A stretch of DNA of 64,000 nucleotides from Macrotrachela quadricornifera (taxonomy: Eukaryota > Rotifera > Eurotatoria > Philodinida > Philodinidae), in the NCBI GenBank assembly GCA_022393335.1, contig JAJEKB010020677.1, positions 475,068 through 539,067 on the forward strand, given 5' to 3'. The notes beneath the pieces were generated by a model that saw only the letters and a program-made list of their open reading frames with translations, had not been told where the DNA came from and searched no databases. The position numbers were made by a program, and so were the translations under genes. Shown piece after piece: positions 60,029-64,000 of this stretch. Within the stretch, counting starts at the first letter, position 1. The number at the start of each line of letters is the position of its first letter.

Positions 60029-63000
60029 TCAATTAGTATAAAGTGTACATATATCAGCAACAGTTAGTTCTCGACTATAAATTTTGAATTCATCAATATC
60101 ACCATTANNNNNNNNNNCCACTCAAACTATTTGCTAATGTAACATAATTTTGAACTGAACTACCGATATATGAAGTGGCCATTGCAGTGGTAGAAGCAAC
60201 CAAAATATTATCAACATAAAGACGAAGACCATTTGTTGGACTCCATGTTTCAACAATATGTGACCATGTCGAGGCTACGGGAACAGATGGACCAATCACA
60301 GATTTAACTGCACCATTATATATTTGAGCAACAATTGAACCATTAGTAGCAAATCCTAAGAAAGGATAGCACCATCCAAGACCTGATGAATTGGCTGAAA
60401 CATGAACAATAACACCTGATAAAGATCGAGGTCGTATCCAAAGTGAAATTAAAATGGACGATTTGTAATACCAAGAGTTGTTACACCTGATATTTGAAAA
60501 TATGAAGATGTTGAACCATTGAATGAAATAGCTTGAAGTGAATGACCAGTCGAGACAAATGAAACAGATGATCCAACAGCTGGTAAAGAATTTGGTCCTG
60601 AATCATTAAATGACATACCAGAATTAAACGTAAAATAAGCTGATAATGTAGCTTCTTCAAGAATTTCACATTCTGATTTAGCTCGACTTGTAATTGCTAA
60701 TCGATCGATGATTCCCTATAAACATAAAGAAATGCGTTTCTTTTTAATAGCATAATTGTTCAGTTAAATATTTGTATAATTTGTTTGAAATAAAAATCAA
60801 AATATCCTGAATACTACTGTATCACTAAACTAAAGCAAGAACAAAAATATTTTACTTGAAAATAATTTGAACCAGCAAATGAATCAATTCCTGGTATATT
60901 TCCAATTGTGACGCTGCCTGTATTGGCTTTAAATGGTCCTCCTGCTGTCCTATTAACATCTAATTTTCCATTAAGATAAATACTCTGTGTTAATGAAGTC
61001 ATTTCAAATACAAATGCAACATGTAACCATTCATTCAGTGATATTATTGTATTTCCTTGACAATCATCAGCATAGAATCCCATATAAAGATATCTACTAG
61101 CATTTTCATGAATAGTCAAATAAAGACATTCATAAAAAGTAGTAGTAGGACATAGGCCCACTATACTATGATCTTGTGTATTTGGAAAACCAGTAGGATA
61201 TATCCAAGCATCGATCGTGAAACTGCTACTTGTTAGAGTAATAAATGGATATGTTAGTGACTGATTAACATTTGTACCAAATAAGAGTGCTTCGTTCACA
61301 TAACCAGTAACATATATAGGACTTTGATCAGAAGTTGTTAAAGAACTACTGACATCTTCAATTAGATTATTATCAAATTCCCATTTAGCAATCAAATTAG
61401 TAGAATCAATCCATGATTGATTGACACATGAAATACCACAAACATAAGCAGTTGTTGTACCTATTAATAAAAGATAATAGTCATTTTAATATTTTTTAAA
61501 CATATCAATCGTATAAGTATATTGTTCGCCTAATACTTAGCCTATTCAACGGAATCATGAAACAAACAAAATTCATTAGCTGTAAAATAAATATTACTTG
61601 TTGATGTAACTGTTGTCGTCGTTTGTGTTGTCGTAGACAAACCTATTCAAACAACCAAAGACAATTGCTTGCATAACAATAAATCAACATGAAACTATCT
61701 ACCTATCGTCGAAGCATCTACAATAGAAAAATTTCTATACAAAAAATTTTTTTGTAATCTGAACATACTTGTTAATAATGTAGAAATAGCCATTGTTGCT
61801 AAAAAAATACAATAAATATTTATTTTAATTTGAAATAATAAAGAAATATAATATAACTTGTTATTATTGTAGTTGATTTTGGTAAAAATTGAAGTAATAA
61901 AGCAGCAAGAAGTATTCCAAGAAGGAGACCAATCAAAAGAGTTAACAAACACCAAAGTCCACATGGACATGAAAAACATTTCAAATATCTAAAATAAATC
62001 AATATTCAAAATAAAATTCTAAATTAATAATTACTTTCGTTTTTTTCTCTTTTTTGTATGTTCCACTAAATCACCATATTCACCTAAAGATTTTCTTTCA
62101 TTGCCATATTCATTTAATATCTAAATTTATTTAATAAACAATAACTAGACAAACCATAGTGAAAAAAAATTTACTTTAACTGTACTAGATCTATTGAACT
62201 GAATTGAATCACGATAGATATTATCCTATAATATTAAAAATAAATAATCATCATATTAAATTAATTATATGTATAGTATAATTACATTGAAAGGAATGAC
62301 TTTTGCGGATGATTTTGATAAACGCTTTGTTTGGTTTTTAAATGTTCTTTTGTGATGAATGTCAGATTGTGTTGAACTTCTTGCTTGTCTTTGATCAACA
62401 TGTGACTGATTGATAATCTATATATATATAAAGAAAGTTTGTCTGTCTGTTTGTTCTTTATGCACTTGGACACGGCACCAGCAGGTGCAATAAAATTTTG
62501 CAGGCAATACTCTTTCGTCTAGAAGAAGGTCATAGGATAGTTTTTGACCCAAAATTTTCATCTGAGGAACTGTTTGCTCCTACCTATTGTTGAATTTACT
62601 GCAGTAAATGCCTTATTGGTCATGCGACATTTAAGGATAATCGAAAGAAAACGAAGAGAATACGTAAGATGAAGTGCAGCCGTATGAATGGCAATATTCA
62701 TCGAATGATGAAAGCCACACGTGAGATGATATATCATTACTCATGACTCATAATGGATTGGAGCAGAGAATACTTCTATCTATCAATCTTCTATATACAT
62801 AAGAAAGAATATTTGTCTGGTCTTTATACATTTCCTCTCCGTAATAGCTAGCATCATCAAAGTTATTGTGGTATACCCGTTGGTTCAGAAGAAGGTTGAG
62901 AGAATTCCCTACAATCGTTGGAACATCTGCCTCCTAATGTGACCTTTTCGCATTAGATGTTGGTGTGAAGGTATGGTAATGGATATGAGTAAAGCGACAG

Positions 63001-63630
63001 TGATTCACAATCATACACTATTTGCTGAATTATCGGATTTGAGCATAGATGTAAATGTATGCACGGTGGGACATGTAGTAGTAATAGATGGAAAGCTCTC
63101 GGTACACTCTATATCTTCGGTCGTTTTCTGACATGTTAGATTTCCAGTATAGCAGTATCCTGAGCGACGCCGGATACTATCGCTAGTAAAATAAATATTT
63201 CTCACTTGAGGTAATGATAAATGTCGTGATTTAATATATGAAGATTGTATTTTGTTATTTGGCGGTTCATTTAAACTTTGATTAAAATTTGATTTTGAAT
63301 TTTGACCATGAAGAGATGAATTTACAAGATCATTAGTCTATTGAGAAAGAAAGAAATGAATAAAAGTCTGAAAATTGTAAAACTTACTGAAGGAAATGTA
63401 TCAACATTATTGACATTGTTATTTTCATTTTCAGGAAGAGAATTATTCTTTGATCGAATATTTGTATGAATGATAATCATTGATTTTGCACTATTTGTTC
63501 TTCTTCGATGGACACGTTCTTTCACTGATTTTCGACGAGAAACTTTAGGAAGAGTTGATTGACTATGTTGTCTTGGTGTAACTGAAGAATGAGCAGATGA
63601 AAGTAGTCGTTGATCATTTTTATCTATCAT
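60029..63630 (-). CDS. Type II membrane protein with LamG-like domains (frameshift, gap)
   Basis: Eleven-exon model join(63630..63388, 63337..63206, 62417..62286, 62225..62175, 62120..62035, 61988..61858, 61798..61769, 61717..61703, 61642..61598, 61460..60856, 60715..60029); phases agree at every join. Exons 1-5 encode a basic, Ser/Asn-rich cytoplasmic part. Exon 6 holds the single transmembrane segment (GLWCLLTLLIGLLLGILLAA). Exons 7-9 are a Thr-rich stalk of 30, 15 and 45 bp. Exons 10 and 11 are two concanavalin A-like LamG domains (IAKWEFDNN, SFTIDAWIYP, GNIPGIDSFAG; IVETWSPTNGLRLYVDN, GDIDEFKIYSREL). In exon 11 one base is missing near 60452-60456 (stop after NRPF). The 10-N gap at 60108-60117 lies in the same exon. 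The function is probably carbohydrate or protein binding at the cell surface. Confidence 0.75.
60108..60117. other. Assembly gap (10 N)
   Basis: Ten N inside the last LamG exon, between the ...LANSLSG and NGDIDEF segments. True length unknown. Confidence 0.95.
62418..63205. mobile_element. Insertion-derived 788-bp intron
   Basis: This intron of the LamG gene is over ten times longer than its neighbours. It holds two related halves: TCTATATA...AAAGAAAGTTTGTCTGTCTG at 62417 and TCTATATACATAAGAAAGAA...TTTGTCTG near 62789, each followed about 90 bp on by CAGAAGAAGGT or TAGAAGAAGGT. It is less AT-rich than its surroundings. The element's TATATAG edge doubles as the splice acceptor on the minus strand. 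GTGAG at the other edge is the donor. No protein is evident; the class is unresolved. Confidence 0.5.
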
Positions 63631-64000
63631 TGTTTCTTGATATTTTCTTAATGTTATTTACGACAACTATATCTTCCTACTGATTTGATTGAAAAATGAT
63701 CGTATGATTTTCAATTTTTAGTGCAGAATAACAAGAATAGATGAATACCTTGTTGAGTATTGTATTAATTTATTTTATTGTTATTCAGTATGTTTATTAA
63801 AGGTTTCTTTTTTTTATAATTCTATATATAATTAACGCATTCGATGATATTGTTTATTTGTTTTCGACTGTGCTTAGTTAAAAATAAATCTTTTATTCGA
63901 ATTCTTCAGTACGAATGAAAGAAATGTATAAATTGGTGATGTAGAGTTTAATTTAAAAAAAAACTCTTTTGTTGGTCTATTAGCAGTAGCAAACGAAATT
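63631..64000. other. 5' flank of the LamG gene
   Basis: AT-rich upstream sequence to the window end. No further gene seen. Confidence 0.45.

Noticed and set aside
60105..60299. Open frame running into the N gap as a separate gene
   Set aside because: It is part of the last LamG exon, cut by the gap.
1..64000. tRNA, rRNA, spliced-leader RNA or CRISPR arrays
   Set aside because: Looked by eye for T-loop motifs, rRNA-like blocks, the bdelloid spliced leader and regular spacers; none was convincing. A covariance-model scan would be needed to exclude divergent tRNAs.

Overview
The window reads as nuclear DNA of a bdelloid rotifer (Rotaria/Adineta type). It is strongly AT-rich. Most introns are only about 45-65 bp, with GT...TAG ends. 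The gene families are ones I associate with bdelloids: F-box/leucine-rich proteins with the FWLEK-type segment, arrays of RI-like LRR exons, lineage-specific domains linked elsewhere to ADP-ribosyltransferase/TPR proteins, and large secreted or membrane proteins. Several genes have bacterial- or fungal-like relatives, which suits a genome known for foreign genes. Species assignment is inference from memory, not a search. There is one 10-N assembly gap at 60108-60117.

Layout. 1858-3871 (+): spliced F-box protein. 6078-7811 (-): four-exon cytochrome P450 of the CYP3 type. 9741-11651 (+): F-box exon followed by ten LRR exons built from a near-perfect 140-bp exon+intron unit. 13276-14368 (-): membrane-anchored TylF-type O-methyltransferase. 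14588-16192: three head-to-tail copies of a ~0.5-kb repeat. 17790-18900: minisatellites and an inverted-repeat element. 20946-21881 (-): Cu/Zn superoxide dismutase with one homopolymer frameshift. 23330-26761 (-): a full-length BovB/RTE-type LINE with an 11-bp target-site duplication, broken only by one frameshift and one stop codon. 27384-28595 (-): COMT/ASMT-like O-methyltransferase. 32957-34423 and 34497-35066 (+): lineage-specific proteins with repeated domains. 35760-36760: a 1,001-bp DNA transposon-like element with ~34-bp terminal inverted repeats and a perfect 8-bp duplication. 37872-39278 (-): secreted von Willebrand A protein. 40852-41688 (-): secreted cupin. 46022-47767 (+): intronless F-box protein, followed by a mariner transposase fossil. 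50182-51332 (+): two-exon rhodopsin-like GPCR. 52716-55535 (-): 939-residue membrane protein. 58336-59286 (-): five-exon GILT thiol reductase. 60029-63630 (-): eleven-exon type II membrane protein with LamG-like domains and Thr-rich microexons.

The genes do not form a pathway; this is ordinary eukaryotic gene order with spacers of up to several kb. The notable material is mobile DNA: the fresh BovB-like LINE, the short inverted-repeat elements sharing a TTCGCCAATT motif, and an element that fills an oversized intron and may supply its splice acceptor. Breaks at homopolymers in otherwise sound genes may be assembly errors rather than true pseudogenisation. Exon joins below were worked out by hand from reading frame, intron phase and splice consensus.
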